Origin: Adenophora triphylla var. japonica | Taxonomy: Eukaryota > Streptophyta > Magnoliopsida > Asterales > Campanulaceae | Assembly (NCBI GenBank): GCA_022495995.1 | Contig: JAFEMH010002436.1 | Location: 1-64,000, forward strand | Direction: 5' to 3' | DNA length: 64,000 nucleotides | Part shown: piece by piece, positions 35,857-48,285 of the stretch | Layout: each line of letters begins with the position of its first letter | Position numbering within the stretch: position 1 is the stretch's first letter | Notes under the pieces: model-generated | What the model was told of the DNA's origin: nothing | The model's database searches: none | The model's input: the letters and a program-made list of their open reading frames with translations, nothing else | Translations under genes and position numbers: made by a program

Positions 35857-36882
35857 TTAAGCTATTTGGACTGCCAGCTCCCAAGGCTCTTTATCATGTT
35901 GTCCAGGTGGTGGCACATGAAGAGGTTTCACTTGCTGATTATGATGGCCACCCCATGGATTGTAGTTACCATATGGGTTGCCTTGGGGTGGTGGCCTTGG
36001 TACATATCCATTGAAAGCATGTGCCTGTTCAGGATGATAAGAAAAATTTGCTGCACTTGGACACATATTAGTCACATGAGATGATAAACCACAATTTTTA
36101 CAATAATCAGTAATAACATTGGCACCAGCAGAAGTGCCACAGGCAGTCAATTTATCAAATTTACTACTCAAGACTGCAATTTGCTTAGAAAGATTATCAG
36201 TAGCAGTCAAATCTAATACCCCCCTTGTCCTACCCCTCGAACTCTTTTGTTGAGAATTAGCACTCAACATCTCAAATAAAGCCTTAGTCTCATCCGGGGT
36301 CTTGGCTCCTATCGAGCCTCCAGCAGTATTGTCAACTATTGATTGACCATTGTCATTCAAGCCATCATAAAAGGCTTGGTTCAGTGAGGGTAGTGTGAAG
36401 TTGTGGTGGGGACACTGTATTAACATTGTATTAAATCTTTCCCATGCCTCATGAAAGGGCTCCCCCACATCTTGGGAAAATGTCATCAATTTCTATCTAA
36501 AACTAGCCAACAGATGATGTGGGTAATATCTTTTAAGGAACACATCTTGCAATTCTACCCAAGTACTAATGCTGCTCGGTGCAAGCATCATCAACCATGT
36601 TTTAGCCACTCCCTTAAGAGTGTAAGGAAAACACTTCAGTCTAATTTGCTCCTCAGTTACTCCCTGTCTTAACAAAAATTGAGCAACAACAGTAATATAC
36701 TCTTTCAGGAACATGAGTGCATCCTCGCCAGGCAATCCGTGAAAGCTTGGCAACATGGTAAAGTATTGTCCTTTGACCTCTAGATTTTTGGCTGCATCGG
36801 ACAGCACTATGCAAGAGGTAGATGTGTCTACCCTAGGTCTCAGGAAATCATTCATAGTTTGTGCTGGTGGTGAATGCGCCAT
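35857..36882 (-). pseudogene. Gag polyprotein with zinc knuckle, one internal stop
   Basis: The particle protein starts MAHSPPAQTMNDFLRPRV at 36882. The gag domain is recognised by FHGLPGEDALMFLKEYI, RLKCFPYTLKGVAKTWL and VFLKRYYPHH (residues 45-125). A single in-frame TAG at 36493-36495 (after LLASFR) interrupts it, and the frame resumes with KLMTFSQDVGEPFHEAWERF. A CCHC-type zinc knuckle, CKNCGLSSHVTNMC, lies near 36070, followed by a proline/glycine-rich stretch. The end joins the protease frame through one more stop. Apart from the two stops the reading frame is intact over 2.3 kb, in line with a young insertion. Confidence 0.85.
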
Positions 36883-37103
36883 CTCGGCTTTCTCTTCCTC
36901 TACCTCGGTGGTGGAGGGTTCGATTCGGTGTCGAATCAGAAAAGGGGATTAAAGAGGGGATCGCCCTCAAATACTTCCTCAAGAAGCTTAGTGTCTTTAG
37001 CTTTATTAAGTCTATTTATGTTGTCGTTCAATGGCACCAATGTAGGCTTCAAAGAACGACGACCTTGCATTCACTACCTAACCTACTCGTTTACTTGCAA
37101 CAA

Positions 37104-37122
37104 GTCCCCGGCAACGGCGCCA
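37104..37122 (-). other. Primer-binding site of the gag-protease element
   Basis: The reverse strand reads TGGCGCCGTTGCCGGGGAC, six bases inside the LTR. This is the PBS form common in Athila-type gypsy elements. It fixes the reverse orientation of the element. Confidence 0.85.
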
Positions 37123-37128
37123 AAAACT

Positions 37129-38759
37129 TGATGGAGGAAAACTCCCTCTTGTAATAAAAACCGAGCAAGTGTACTCACTACCGGTGTAGCAGTATGCAAA
37201 TGCAAGGGTCGAATCCACAGAGACTCGTTGGTAAACAAGTAAAGTAAAAGCAATGAATTTAGTAACCAAAGTTTATAGATTTGATTTAAAACTAAGAGCA
37301 TAAATTAAATAACTAAAACTAACTAGACGAGAAAACAGATTATGAGCAGAGATTCGTAGATTGGATTTCACTTTACCATCATTCTATGCAAAATTTTACT
37401 TATAAAACATTAACTCAACTTCTAGGGTTCATTCACTTTTGCTAGGATCGACACGGTTAGGTGGCCGGATTACAATCCCAAATACTCTTTTAATATTGTG
37501 AATTCTATTACGGTTCCACTATATACCAAGAATAAATTAAGCACACAAGAATTAAAGAACCTAACTTTAATCAATTTCTATTACGGCCTCAATTAAAGTT
37601 ATTCGATCAATAATGGTCTATGTATAAATCGCCCAAATTAATGGCTCAATAAATACCCAATTATTCAAAGATGAGTTCGTATCTTAACATACGTCTCGAA
37701 TCCAAGAACAAGAAATTAAAATCTATTGTGAACTAGAAGGAATCAAAGAGAAAGAATTAAAATATTAATATTGCATAGAAATCCGGTAAAGGTTCAACCA
37801 ATCTACAAATCTAATAAATTAGCTACTCATAATTTACAAATAATAAAAACCTGGATTGAATTCGGAATAATTCTTCTTCTTCAATTGATCCAAGAAAAGA
37901 AAATAAAATAATGATATATGATAAAAAACGTGATCCTCTGCTTAACATGGCTGCTGTGCTTGTTTATATAGAATTAGGGTGAAATCTGTGGTCCCTAGCT
38001 GAGAAATGACACAAATGCCCTTGAAAAATACGTAAAACTGATGCTGGAAACGACGTAGCGCGGCCGCTCAAGTGGCCTGGCGCGTCTGCGCAAGTTGGCC
38101 GTGAGTTTTGGTCGAGGATTTTCCCTTAAGCGCGGCCGCCCATGATGCCTGGCGCGACCGCCCTCGTTTACAGTGAGTTTGGCCGAGAATCTCCTTTGTG
38201 CTGTTCTTGGCCAGATTGGCCCCAAAATGCCCCAACCTTGGCCCCATTTGGCCTAGCCTTTCCTGCATTGGCCCGGCCATGCCATGAAGTGGCCGGCCAC
38301 CTTGGCCCAACTTTTTGGCCTAGATTTTGTATCACTTATATTCGTTTCGTTTCCGCAATTGCCAAGTCTACTTTGATCGCTATAATGAGTTCTTTTGCAC
38401 TTCGCTCTTTGGGATTTTATTTTTAACTTTAACCCACGAATTTTTAGAAATCAAATTCGTCCCAAATTTCCGTCTTTCCAGTTTAGTCCCTGGATTTTCC
38501 AATAATTCCAGTTTAGTCCAAAAGCTTCCAAATGCCAGTTTAGTCCTTGAGCTCGTAATTTCAGTTTTTTTTTTCTTCTCTGCTCCGCTCTACTTTATTT
38601 CTTTTGCACTTTTTAGCCATAAAATGTACCTTTAATCAGCTCTATACCCTGTACTCATAAAATACTCACAAACCACATCAAATATACATAAAACTCGGGA
38701 ATCAAACTCAAGGAAAGCCTAAAAGTGCATCATTTGGATGGGTAAATACACATCCATCA
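37129..38759 (-). repeat. 5' LTR of the gag-protease element
   Basis: 1631 bp; it carries palindrome pairs at 38058-38091 and 38130-38163 and TATA on the reverse strand at 37963-37971. Differences from the 3' LTR within the palindromes are C/T changes at CG sites. Confidence 0.93.
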
Positions 38760-38764
38760 ATGAG
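38760..38764. repeat. Target-site duplication ATGAG, right
   Basis: It matches 31309-31313, and the Athila sequence resumes directly after it. Confidence 0.95.
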
Positions 38765-39310
38765 CAAAGGCAAGGATAAATTGTTCTACTATTATCTTTA
38801 ATGACTCATGTCATACATAATCATTAGCCTTGAATTTTTCCATAATCATCATGCGCTCCATTTTGTGATTCAAATTGTACATCAATCTTATGGGTATTTT
38901 TAAATTATGAATAAAGATTATTGTTCTTAATGGTACATTTCGAGCATAAAATACTTTTTTCACAAGTCACTCAAGGAATGAAAATTTTGATAATCCGTCC
39001 TTATGATCCAAAAGTTCATTATTGATAAGCTTTGCTTTTGATTGGTAAAGTCTCATTTATGCTATATTAACTTGTATTTTTTATATATTCTCCAATTTCT
39101 TCCTAGGATCTTTCTCTTAAATCTCTTGGGTTATTAAAGGCATGGAATAATGGATAGGAGGAAATTTTCTAAGGCAACAACTTATAACACTTTTATGAGG
39201 AGATCGACTCGTTTCTTTCTTTTCATATTCATCATATTGCATTTTTCCCCGTTTTCTATACTATGATTTTAAACATGCTTAGGGACAAGCAATGATTAAG
39301 TGCGGGGGGT
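38765..39310 (+). other. Athila 3' non-coding region, right part, with PPT
   Basis: It continues 30101-31308 and ends in AGTGCGGGGGGT before the LTR. The PPT G run is six long here against a much longer run in unit 1, a plain slippage difference. Confidence 0.75.
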
Positions 39311-40765
39311 TGATAAATGGCTGTTTTATAGTCATTTATAGTCTAATATTCACATCATTTAATTAGTTTTAATTATATTTAGTTTAATTTAGCTTGTTTT
39401 ATTACATTACGTGGATGCTTGGTTGGTAGTTTTGTGATTGAAACAGGATTTTAAGGCATTTTTGGTGTGAAGACAAGCTTGGGACACAAATTACAAGGTA
39501 AAACAAATGAATGGGAGCAAGGGAGAACACTTTTGCATAAGAAAATGTAAGACCCAGAGCAGTCCAAAGCTTGCACAATCGAGTATGAAGCGAAGCACGG
39601 CTGTGCCAGCCCAGGGGCGCACTGACTGTGCCATTTTTTATCTGGGAATATTAGAACCAAAAATGGCCTACACCGTGCTTTGTACTTTGGCACGGCCGTG
39701 CCACAGCTGTTACAGCATTCTGCATACATATTTTAAAGGCACCTTTTTGAAGAAACTGTGCGACCTTAGGCTCCAAGGCCTATATAAAGACAAGTATTCA
39801 GAATATTTAGACATCCAGAAACTATTGTAAACATACTCTAGTATCATTTGTATTCCATAACATCAATTTTTTTCCAGATTTTGAGAGATTCATAAGGTGT
39901 TCTTGAGCAAAATTCTGAGTTGGAAGAAATAAAGTTCTTGAGGTTTATTTTCCAGCCTTTTTCACTATCTTCACTATTTGAATATATTTCTCTTCTTCTC
40001 TATCATCTCATGACTTATTCATCTTTCATTATTGTAATGGCCTGTGAGTAATCCCCCTAGTTCTTGGGGTTGGAAACTCAACATCATGTGTTCTTCATAT
40101 TTAATCATGCTTCTTTCTTCTTCTTCATTCTAAATCAATTTTCTTCATAGCATTCTTAAATGCCTACGAATATGAGGACATCCATATCTGTATGAATCCT
40201 AGTTAATCAAGAGAAGTATTTAGTCATGAATCTTGATTAACGAAACCTTACGAATTAAACTATGCACTATTAATCACGAGAGTATATTAATTGCCTATGG
40301 ATGATCCTTTAGTGGAAAATACTTGGATTTAATATAAACATAATGGGTTTTGACTAATGTACGAAACCATCAAAAGAAAGGTCGTGTTAGTCTTAAAAAT
40401 ACGTGTGATATACCTTGATCGTGAGAAGTTAGCACAACTAAGTGTATCATCCTTAATTATTGCTTGATCATTTTTATAAAAGCATGGTTGTTTAATGAAT
40501 GCATGATAGTTTGAGTCCCAATCCTGAGAATAATTTCATCATATAGTATTTATAAGTTAGAGTAATTTTGCACTTGTTTTAGATATTGATAAACAAAACA
40601 AATTCTCCCCCAATCCATTTTGCATTCATAATTATTAATTAAAAGCAACTATTTGTTCATAGTAAACATTGTCCTCGTGGGATCGACCCATATTTGGTAT
40701 TTCTATATTACAACCACACCGTGTACTTGCGGTATTAAAATTAGCTGTTAGGTTTTGGCTTAACA
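39311..40765 (+). mobile_element. Athila 3' LTR (duplicate)
   Basis: It copies 14246-15701 (1455 bp). The first palindrome is changed to CACGGCTGTGCC (39595-39608), while the second, CACGGCCGTGCC at 39690-39703, is intact. TATA CTATATAAAG lies at 39780-39789. Confidence 0.8.
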
Positions 40766-43040
40766 TCCCTTCAATTATGTAGGTCAATGACTGAGCAGTA
40801 GGAGGGAGTTGTTCGCTGAGTTACTTTGAGTGGCTTAATTGTTTCCATTCAGGGATCTCAACTAAGGAAATTAGCAGGGCTAGAGCTTCTGCAAAGCGAT
40901 TCTTGTCTCTTGGGAGATAGTGAAAAGAGACTTTTTTGAACTGTTACACCAAGTCTTAGATATGGGCATTGGATTTCTGTAGTGTGGGGTCCTAGATCTT
41001 TTGCCTTTTTCAGTGTCTGATTGTATACATCAGTTGGATCCACTAACAGCATGCCAGTACCATAGTCTTTCTTGTTGGCTGCGCTAACGAAAAATAATTG
41101 CCACTAATTTTCATTATCTATATTCATGATGTCTTCAACAGGGAATCGTGGGTCTTTCCCCTTCTCTTTGTCACATGGAAATTTGACTAACTAATTTGTG
41201 AATACTCTATCCCTGACTGATTTATGTGTGACGTAAATGATTTCATACCCCGCGAGCATGAATTACCATTTAGCAACTCGTTAGTACATGTTGGACTTCT
41301 CAAAAATATACTTGATGGGGTCCATTCTTCCTATGAGTCGGATAGGGTAAGCCTCCAAGTTTGGCTTAAGACGTTGTACGACTCAAACTAATGATGTGCA
41401 TGATTTTTTGAGTGCAGAGTAGTTGAGTTCACTCCCTTGGAACCTTCTGCTGACAAAGTAGATGGAATTCTCCTTGCGTGTGTCAGCTTGTTCCTGGGCT
41501 AGCATAGCCCCTAATGCGTTGTCATTGACTATCAAGTAAAGAAGTACTAGTTTGGCCGGTGGGACCAATATGGGTGGGGAAGTTAGGTATTGTTTAACTT
41601 CTTCGAAGGCTTTTGGACATTCTCATATCCATTCCTGTGAAGCATTTTTCGTGTGTGGCTTGAAGATGGGCTCACACATTGTCGTGAGTTGGTTGACGAA
41701 ATGACTAATGTACTGTAACCATCCCATAAATCCTTTCACTTACTTCTGAGTTCTTGGTGGAGGCATATCAATGATGACCTTGAATTTTTTTTTTGGAGAT
41801 CTATCATGTGTTGGCCATTGGATCATTTGGAATAATTATCATGTCATGCACATATACTTCAATCTCTTTGTGTATCATGTTATGGAATAGCGCAGTTACT
41901 GCTCTCTGGTAAGTGACTTCAACATTTTTGAGTCTAAATGGCATAACTGTATAACACAATGTTCCCCAAGGTGTGGTGAATGTTATTTTATATTGGTCCT
42001 CTTCAGCCATAAGGATTTGGTTGTATCCGACAAATCCGTCCATAAATGAGTGAACTTCATATGTTGTCGTTGTGTCAACGAGCATGTCTATATTAGGGAG
42101 AGGAAATCATCCTTTGGAGATGCTTTGTTGAGATCTCTAAAGTCTACGTAATCCCTTATCTTGTTGTTTGCTTTGGTCACTTGGTCTGTATTGCCAACCA
42201 TTCGGGATATTCTATTACTTTAATGAACCCGACACTAAGAAGCTTTATAATCTCTTCATTAACTTGCATTAACCATTTTGGCTTAATTCGACGGAGTTTA
42301 TATTTGACTAGATTTGTGTTTGGAAGCAGTATTATCTTGTGCTCGACGATGAAAGGATTTAGCCCCAGCATGTCTTTGTAGGACCACGCGAACACGTCTA
42401 CAAATTATTTGAGAAGTGCTATGAGGGTCGTTCTGTTTTCCCCCCTTGAAAAGTTGTCGATCTTGGTTTCCTTTGGATCCTTATCTGTCCCCAAATTAAT
42501 TGTTTGCATTTCCTCATCGTTAATAGGACTATTCTCCTCAGGACAACGTACCTACTTTGTTAATTCTTTTAGGATTTGTTTGTTTTCACGATCTTTCTCA
42601 TCAAATAAATCATCATTAACTTGTTCATTAAGTTAATTATATTCTTCATTATTTGTTAATTCATCATTTATAATGTTGGCTTTCATTAACAATGTAAGGG
42701 AACATGCATTCGGCCACGACTTATATGTCCTCTTGAGTGAGGTCATCGAAAGCGAACTCAGACTCTAGGCTAAAGGTTATGAAACCTAGCTTCCTATGTG
42801 AATGAGGTGTACAGCCTAGCTCTATGACGATGAACTCTTCATCAATAATGGGCCCTCCAGTAGTATGTCAGTTCTTGGGCGGTTCATCACAAAGCTTGAT
42901 TAGCCTTGTATAATCTCTGGTGGGAGCATCCCCTTGGTCTTGGGATGTATCTGACTGTCCTCTAGCTTGCATAGGTTCTCGAAGTTAGGATATATTTTGA
43001 AAACTTTCTAGTTTCACTTGTTTGACTTTGTATTTCATTA
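40766..43040 (-). pseudogene. Tat pol fragment (duplicate)
   Basis: It copies 15702-18240 with two deletions of roughly 125 and 120 bases (near 41020, inside the extra RNase H, and near 41780, between RT and RNase H). The RT catalytic motif is YVHDMIII here instead of YVDD (about 41845), so it has lost an essential aspartate. RNase H (41383-41568) and the RT start FAWSYKDMLGLNP (42395 leftward) remain readable. Confidence 0.85.
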
Positions 43041-44238
43041 CCTTCATTTGTAACCAGGAACCTAGCCCGCGATTGTCGCAAACATTACAAGCCTATAAAG
43101 CCATATTTGATTCATAAATAGTAGTCGGGTTGACAGTTGTGGTTAAACATGCATATGAGTGTCCTTGTGCAGAATTTTCATCTTATTATCTTTGGTGTGC
43201 GGTCGCACCCCTCCTTATGGTGGGAACGCACCCTCTAGGGACCTGATAGGAATTTTGCAAAAGTTGAAGGACTTATTGGGAATTATTTCGAGAATTTATT
43301 CAATATTAAAAGAATTTTATGGAATTAAAAAAAGTTAAGGGACCTGTGGAGAATTTTCGGCCATCAACTCAGATTTTCCTTTTTCAAGAATGAATCATAT
43401 TGTTTTCCTAATTTTGGCACACTATTTCCCTATTATAAATACAACAACTTCAATATCTTTTTGGGCTATGTAAATATTATATTTTTCTTTTTTTTGACAT
43501 CTTCTCCTGCAGGATTCAAGTTTCAGGGTTTGGTGTTCTTTATTTTAGTTTCTGTTTTCTCTTTTATGGCCCTTAGTAGCTTTTTTTTTTTTAATTCATG
43601 GATGGATGGAATAACTATCAAATCTTTATGATAAATAAGATTTAATCATCTAATCTATCTTGTTCCTATTCATCGGAATATTTATATCTTGTTTTTAGTT
43701 TTCAATTGTATGCTATGATATCCTTGGTCTTTAAATTGTTAGGGTATAAATTGTTGCACTATCGTGGATGATTTATACATTGACCTCTATTTCGGTGATT
43801 AGATTTAATTGAGGATCTAGCGGAAGGCAAAAGGATCTAGGTTCAATTTTTTTTTAAGTGTAATGAATTTCTTGCATGTTGTATAGAACTAGCGAAAAAT
43901 ATAATATGAAGTAAATATTAGGGTTGCAATTTGCACACCAAACGTCGCAACCCTTAATTTAGTGAATGAATCTTGTAACGAGATAGATAATTTATTTATG
44001 AAAACATGGCATAAAGTGTAGATAGTTATGAAATCTAGTACGTGAATATCTCTTTTAATCTCATCAAACTCCTTGCTTTGAGTTGCTTACTTTAATTTAG
44101 TCTTTATTTTCTGTTGTAAGTAGTTTAATAATCATAACAACCAAAACTCTTTGTTTACTTTTTACTGTTTAAATAAACTTATTTTTCATTCAAGTTTATG
44201 TGATTTGACATCTTATTCGTGAATACTATTGCAATAAT
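43041..44238 (+). mobile_element. LTR-like promoter block (duplicate)
   Basis: It copies 18241-19436, with the palindrome pair at 43194-43231 and TATAAATA at 43433-43442. No ORF is credible. Confidence 0.4.
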
Positions 44239-44468
44239 TGTTGTTCTATGTGTTGCGGCTGCAATGAGGGGCGTGGGGGTTTAAATAGGAGCTGTCAGAA
44301 GAGGAGATAATGAGAAGAAGATCAGATAGGATACGAAGCTTACCTGATCGACCAAATCAACCGCGAAGGAGGAGGAAACCCAGTAGCGACAACAATGGGA
44401 GCGTACCACGAGGAAGAGAACAAGAGTAAGTCAAACTCAGTAAGTCCACTCAACAGTGGTATCAGAGC
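44239..44468 (+). mobile_element. Putative short copia LTR and PBS (duplicate)
   Basis: TGTTG...CAACA spans 44239-44455 and the PBS TGGTATCAGAGC lies at 44457-44468, as in unit 1. Confidence 0.5.
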
Positions 44469-44666
44469 CCGGTTGATTCGCGAACAGTGAACGTAAATAA
44501 GAAACCTAGTACAAGGTTTCTTGGCTAAGGAAATAAAAACGCATTTTTTTTCTTGAGTTTACTTTCTTAATTCTTTTTTTTTCTTCGGTTGTGTTTTGGT
44601 GCTTTGATACTTGTTTTGTTTTGGATATTCTATCTGCTTTTTGGGAATTGAAATTCATTGTTTTGT

Positions 44667-44785
44667 ATGGCTGCTGATATGAATGCTTATATGATGGATC
44701 CATTCAATGGCAAAGGTGATTTTTCAATTTGGCAACAAAAAATGAAAGGCATTTTAATTAAAGAAAAAGTTTTCTAAGTTGTAAC
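44667..44785 (+). pseudogene. Copia gag N-terminus, split by insertion (first part)
   Basis: It encodes MAADMNAYMMDPFNGKGDFSI up to KEKVF and a TAA, as in unit 1. The copia insertion 44786-51017 splits the ORF, which resumes at 51018. The stop predates both duplication and insertion. Confidence 0.85.
44781..44785. repeat. Target-site duplication GTAAC, left
   Basis: It is repeated at 51018-51022; a single GTAAC is present at the empty site in unit 1. Confidence 0.95.
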
Positions 44786-45616
44786 TGTTGGAACTTGTGT
44801 ATGGCTTCTTTAAGACTTAACAGAAAAACTGACAGCAAAAGTAACGGAGATTGAAAAACAAACGAATTCAAGTCGAGTCTTGTATTTAATACAATCTCCG
44901 TAAGATTTATTTGTCCCGCATTGGTGCTTACGGTTGTATGACAAAACTCTAGTAAGATAAAACGACTTACTATTAGTTATAAGGAGCACTCCAATATAAC
45001 TAATCTAACGAACAACACAAGGTTTTAGAACTTTGGACTTGAAAAAATTGAATGCAACAATATGCAATGATTTGGATATGTTAATCTATCTCACTAGAGG
45101 GTAAAAGGCTCAGAATGACTGTGTATGTTAATTGAAATTCGGAGGGAAACTATTTAAAGAAAGTTAAAGGGTTCATGGCTGTTCACTCCAAGAGGTGCCA
45201 AAACTGTTCAGAATCTGAGCATGAGCGTGGCCGCTCTTGCCTTGAGCGCGACCGCGCTCTTATGTCGAGATCAAGCCCGTGTTTTACTTGACTCAGCGCG
45301 GCCGCTCTAGGCTGGAGCGCGACCGCGCTGAAGCCCAGAAAATTGCCTCTTCGAACAGTTGCGATTGATCAATCAGTCCAAGCACGTTTTGGCTAATTCA
45401 AATCAATTTTAACCCTTTATTTAACTTCCGTTAAGTTACAGAAACACTTGTCATTAATTCTCATTCACCCTAAATGGTTTAGAGACATTAAATAAGTATA
45501 ATAATCTACAACAAATGTAGAATATAATCTGTAACAAGTCTCGTTAACACATAACGAACTTCCGTTAGAAACTAGATCAAAGTTAAATCTTAACTTTCTG
45601 TTATCTATTTCTAACA
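44786..45616 (-). repeat. 3' LTR of the copia insertion
   Basis: It carries palindrome pairs at 45223-45259 and 45294-45330 and a weak TATA (TTTAAATAG reverse strand) near 45150. The PPT TGTGGGGGAT (reverse strand, 45617-45626) adjoins it. Confidence 0.93.
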
Positions 45617-46156
45617 ATCCCCCACATGAATGACAATTAATGCATGAATGCAATTTCGTCCAAAGTTCCGGCGAACTATTATTACATCGGGATAGATAGC
45701 TTGTGGCCTTGAATCTTCCCTAGTGAAATATTATCGGATATACTAGCCATTTGGTAGCGAGTCGCTTTGAACCAGTGACTGTCGGGTGTATACCAAGACA
45801 ATAATACTCACATAATAACAGCTCTAACAATTGTTGTTCTCACGTTTTGTCCATTTTGGCCCTGGACCGTATCTCATTCATAAGCGTTCATTTAGAGGCG
45901 GCCTAATTACCTCTCGCTTATATAGGTGATTTTCACTATAAGGATTATCATGCACTACTCCACCCGTAGGTATAGAAATCATTAAAAGTTTTCTAAACTT
46001 AATCTTACCACTGCTGCATGTGCTTGTACTTGGATGTTCTGGGAATGAGTATTCAACATCTCCAGGTTAATAAACCGAGTTGTTGTTTCCAAGTAACTCT
46101 ACTAGAACTTATAACTTGGTTGTCTCATTGAACCAAGGGCCTGGGATCTCCATTTC
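45617..46156 (-). other. 3' untranslated region and PPT of the copia insertion
   Basis: It lies between the RNase H stop and the LTR. Apart from the PPT at 45617-45626 I see nothing coding. Confidence 0.7.
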
Positions 46157-46334
46157 TCAAGGTTGAGTGTCCGCTATAAGTTCTTTTGTTGTGGGTTTTA
46201 AACCCATTCCCCTTAACAGTTTATACAGTTGATCTCTATTTATACCTTTGGTAAATGGATCCGCTAAGTTATCACATGATTTTACATAATCAATGGTGAT
46301 AACGCCATTCTTGATCAACTGTCTAATGGTATTG

Positions 46335-46366
<32 letters not shown>

Positions 46367-46965
46367 GTACATACTATTCTGTGCCCTTCCAATTGCTGAT
46401 TGACTATCACAATGGATTAGTACAGCGAGCACGGGTTTGCTCCAACAAGGAACATCCTCCAGGAAGTTCTTAAGCCATTCTGCTTCTTCCCCGGCTTTAT
46501 CTAACGCGATAAACTCGGATTCCATCGTGGATGCTGGCTATACACGTTTGTTTGGAGGATTTCCATGACACCTTTGCTCCTCCACCTATAGTGAATACAT
46601 ATCCACTTGTGGACTTAGAGTCTTTCGTGTCCGATATCCAATTGGCATCACAGTATCCTTCTAATCTTGCTGGATATTTATTGTAAAGTATCCCATGGTT
46701 TAATGTATACTTTAAATATCTTAGTACTCTCATTAGTGCTTTCCAATGATCGGTACTAGGATTGCTTGTGAACCTACTTAGTTTACTCACTGAATATGCA
46801 ATGTACGGGCCAGTACAATTTGTTAAGTACATCGGCGCCAATTATTCTTGCATATTCCGGTTGAGAAAGCTTGGTTCCCCTTTGTTTTTTGGCTAAATGT
46901 AGAGCCAAGTCTACGGAGTGTCTTAGCCGGAGGGTCATCAAAGACATTAAATTTCCGAAGAACAT
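46157..46965 (-). pseudogene. Copia RT C-terminal part and RNase H
   Basis: Right to left: [18 protein letters not shown] near the RT end, then [20 protein letters not shown] and [22 protein letters not shown], the start of RNase H with its first acidic residue. After a frameshift near 46525 follow [33 protein letters not shown] and RHIRRRHNTIRQLI, ending ADPFTKGI and a stop at 46157. RNase H would remove RNA from the hybrid during cDNA synthesis. At least two frameshifts separate the pieces. Confidence 0.88.
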
Positions 46966-48285
46966 TCTCTAGGTAATGGGATTGTGAAAAAACTAATCCT
47001 TCGAGATGTTCTAGAGATCTTTATCCCTAATATTACATCGGCTAATCCCATGTCTTTCATGTCAAAGTTCTTCTTTAACATGCCTTTGGTATTCATGATT
47101 AAATCATGATCACTTCCCATTATGAGCATGTCGTCTACATAAAGACAAACGATAACGAATGATTCGAGATGTTCCTTTAATGTAGACACATTTGTCACAT
47201 TCATTGATCTTGAATCCATTCGATAATATGGTTCTATCGAACTTCTCATGCCATTGTTTAGGTGCTTGTTTTAGTCCATACAAGGATTTTTCAAGTTTAC
47301 ACACCTTTCTTTCTTTACCGGGAACTATGAACCCTTCGGGTTGTTCCATGTAAATCTCTTCATCAAGTTCTCCATTTAGGAAAGCAGTCTTCACATCCAT
47401 TTGGTGTATCTCAAGATTATGCACTGCTGCAATAGCTATGAGAACACGAATAGATGTGATCCTTGTGACAGGGGAGTATGTATCGAAGAAATCATATCCC
47501 TCTTTCTGTCTAAAGCCTTTGGCAACTAGCCTAGCTTTGTACTTTTCGATAGATCCATCCGCCTTATACTTCCGTTTATGGATCCATTTGCAACCTAATG
47601 GTTTGCAACCTGGAGGGAGATCAACTAATTCCCAAGTATTGTTGAGCATTATGGATTCTATTTCACTGTTAATAGCTTCTTTCCAGAACGAACTATCCGG
47701 AGCGGATAAAGCTTCTTTAACAGTTGATGGTTCATTTTCTAACATGTAAGATAGAAAATCAGGACCAAAAGTCTTTTCCACTCTTGCCCTTTTGCTACAT
47801 CTCGGCTCTTCATCTTCTATTTGAGAAGGACCGGTTGTAGACTCATGTGTTCTCTTATTAGAACCTACATCTTTCCTGTCCTTAACAGGAAAAATGTTTT
47901 CAAAGAATACCGCATTCCTTGATTCTATAGTAGTTCCTACGTGCATATCCGGAATGTCCGATTTATGCACTATAAACCGATAGGCACTACTATTACTGGC
48001 ATATCCAATAAAAACACAGTCAATGGTCTTTGGGCCAATCTTGACTTGTTTAGGATTAGGTACTTCAACCTTGGCCAAACACCCCCACACTTTAAGGTAT
48101 TTAAAACATGCCCTACGATTATGCCACAATTCATAGGGCGTTTTATCAATACCTTTCTTGGGTATTTTATTAAGAACATAATTAGAAGTGAGTATTGCTT
48201 CCCCCACAAGTTGTCGGGTAAGCTTTGGGCGATCAGCGCGTTCATCATCTCTTTGAGAGTACGGTTTTGCGTTCGGCAACTCCAT
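46947..48285 (-). pseudogene. Copia integrase end and reverse transcriptase
   Basis: The open stretch 47110-48285 starts in the integrase tail (NKTPYELW-like DKTPYELWHNRR, KVWGCLAKV, DCVFIGYA), runs through a charged linker and enters RT: NNTWELVDLPPGCKPLGCKWIHK, KARLVAKGFRQKEGYDFFDTYSP, HQMDVKTAFLNGELDEEIYMEQPEGF and YGLKQAPKQWHEKFD. A frameshift near 47140 breaks it just before the catalytic CLYVDDMLIMGS, which is read in the next frame (46947-47249). The reverse transcriptase motifs are otherwise conserved. Confidence 0.9.

Larger units (their letters stand above)
31314..38759 (-). mobile_element. Complete 7446-bp gag-protease-only Ty3/gypsy element (TR-GAG-like), reverse orientation
   Basis: Both ends are TG...CA with a 5-bp target duplication. 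LTRs of 1633 and 1631 bp enclose 4182 bp. Read in reverse: PBS, gag, protease, a long 3' non-coding region and PPT. There is no RT, RNase H or integrase between protease and PPT, so it is structurally non-autonomous but otherwise complete. The two LTRs show about a dozen differences by eye, so the insertion is recent. It lies in the Athila 3' region of unit 2 only. The Athila-style protease and PBS suggest that lineage as its source. Confidence 0.9.

Noticed and set aside
37104..37122. tRNA-like sequence as a tRNA gene
   Set aside because: Only a PBS-length match is present, with no cloverleaf around it.
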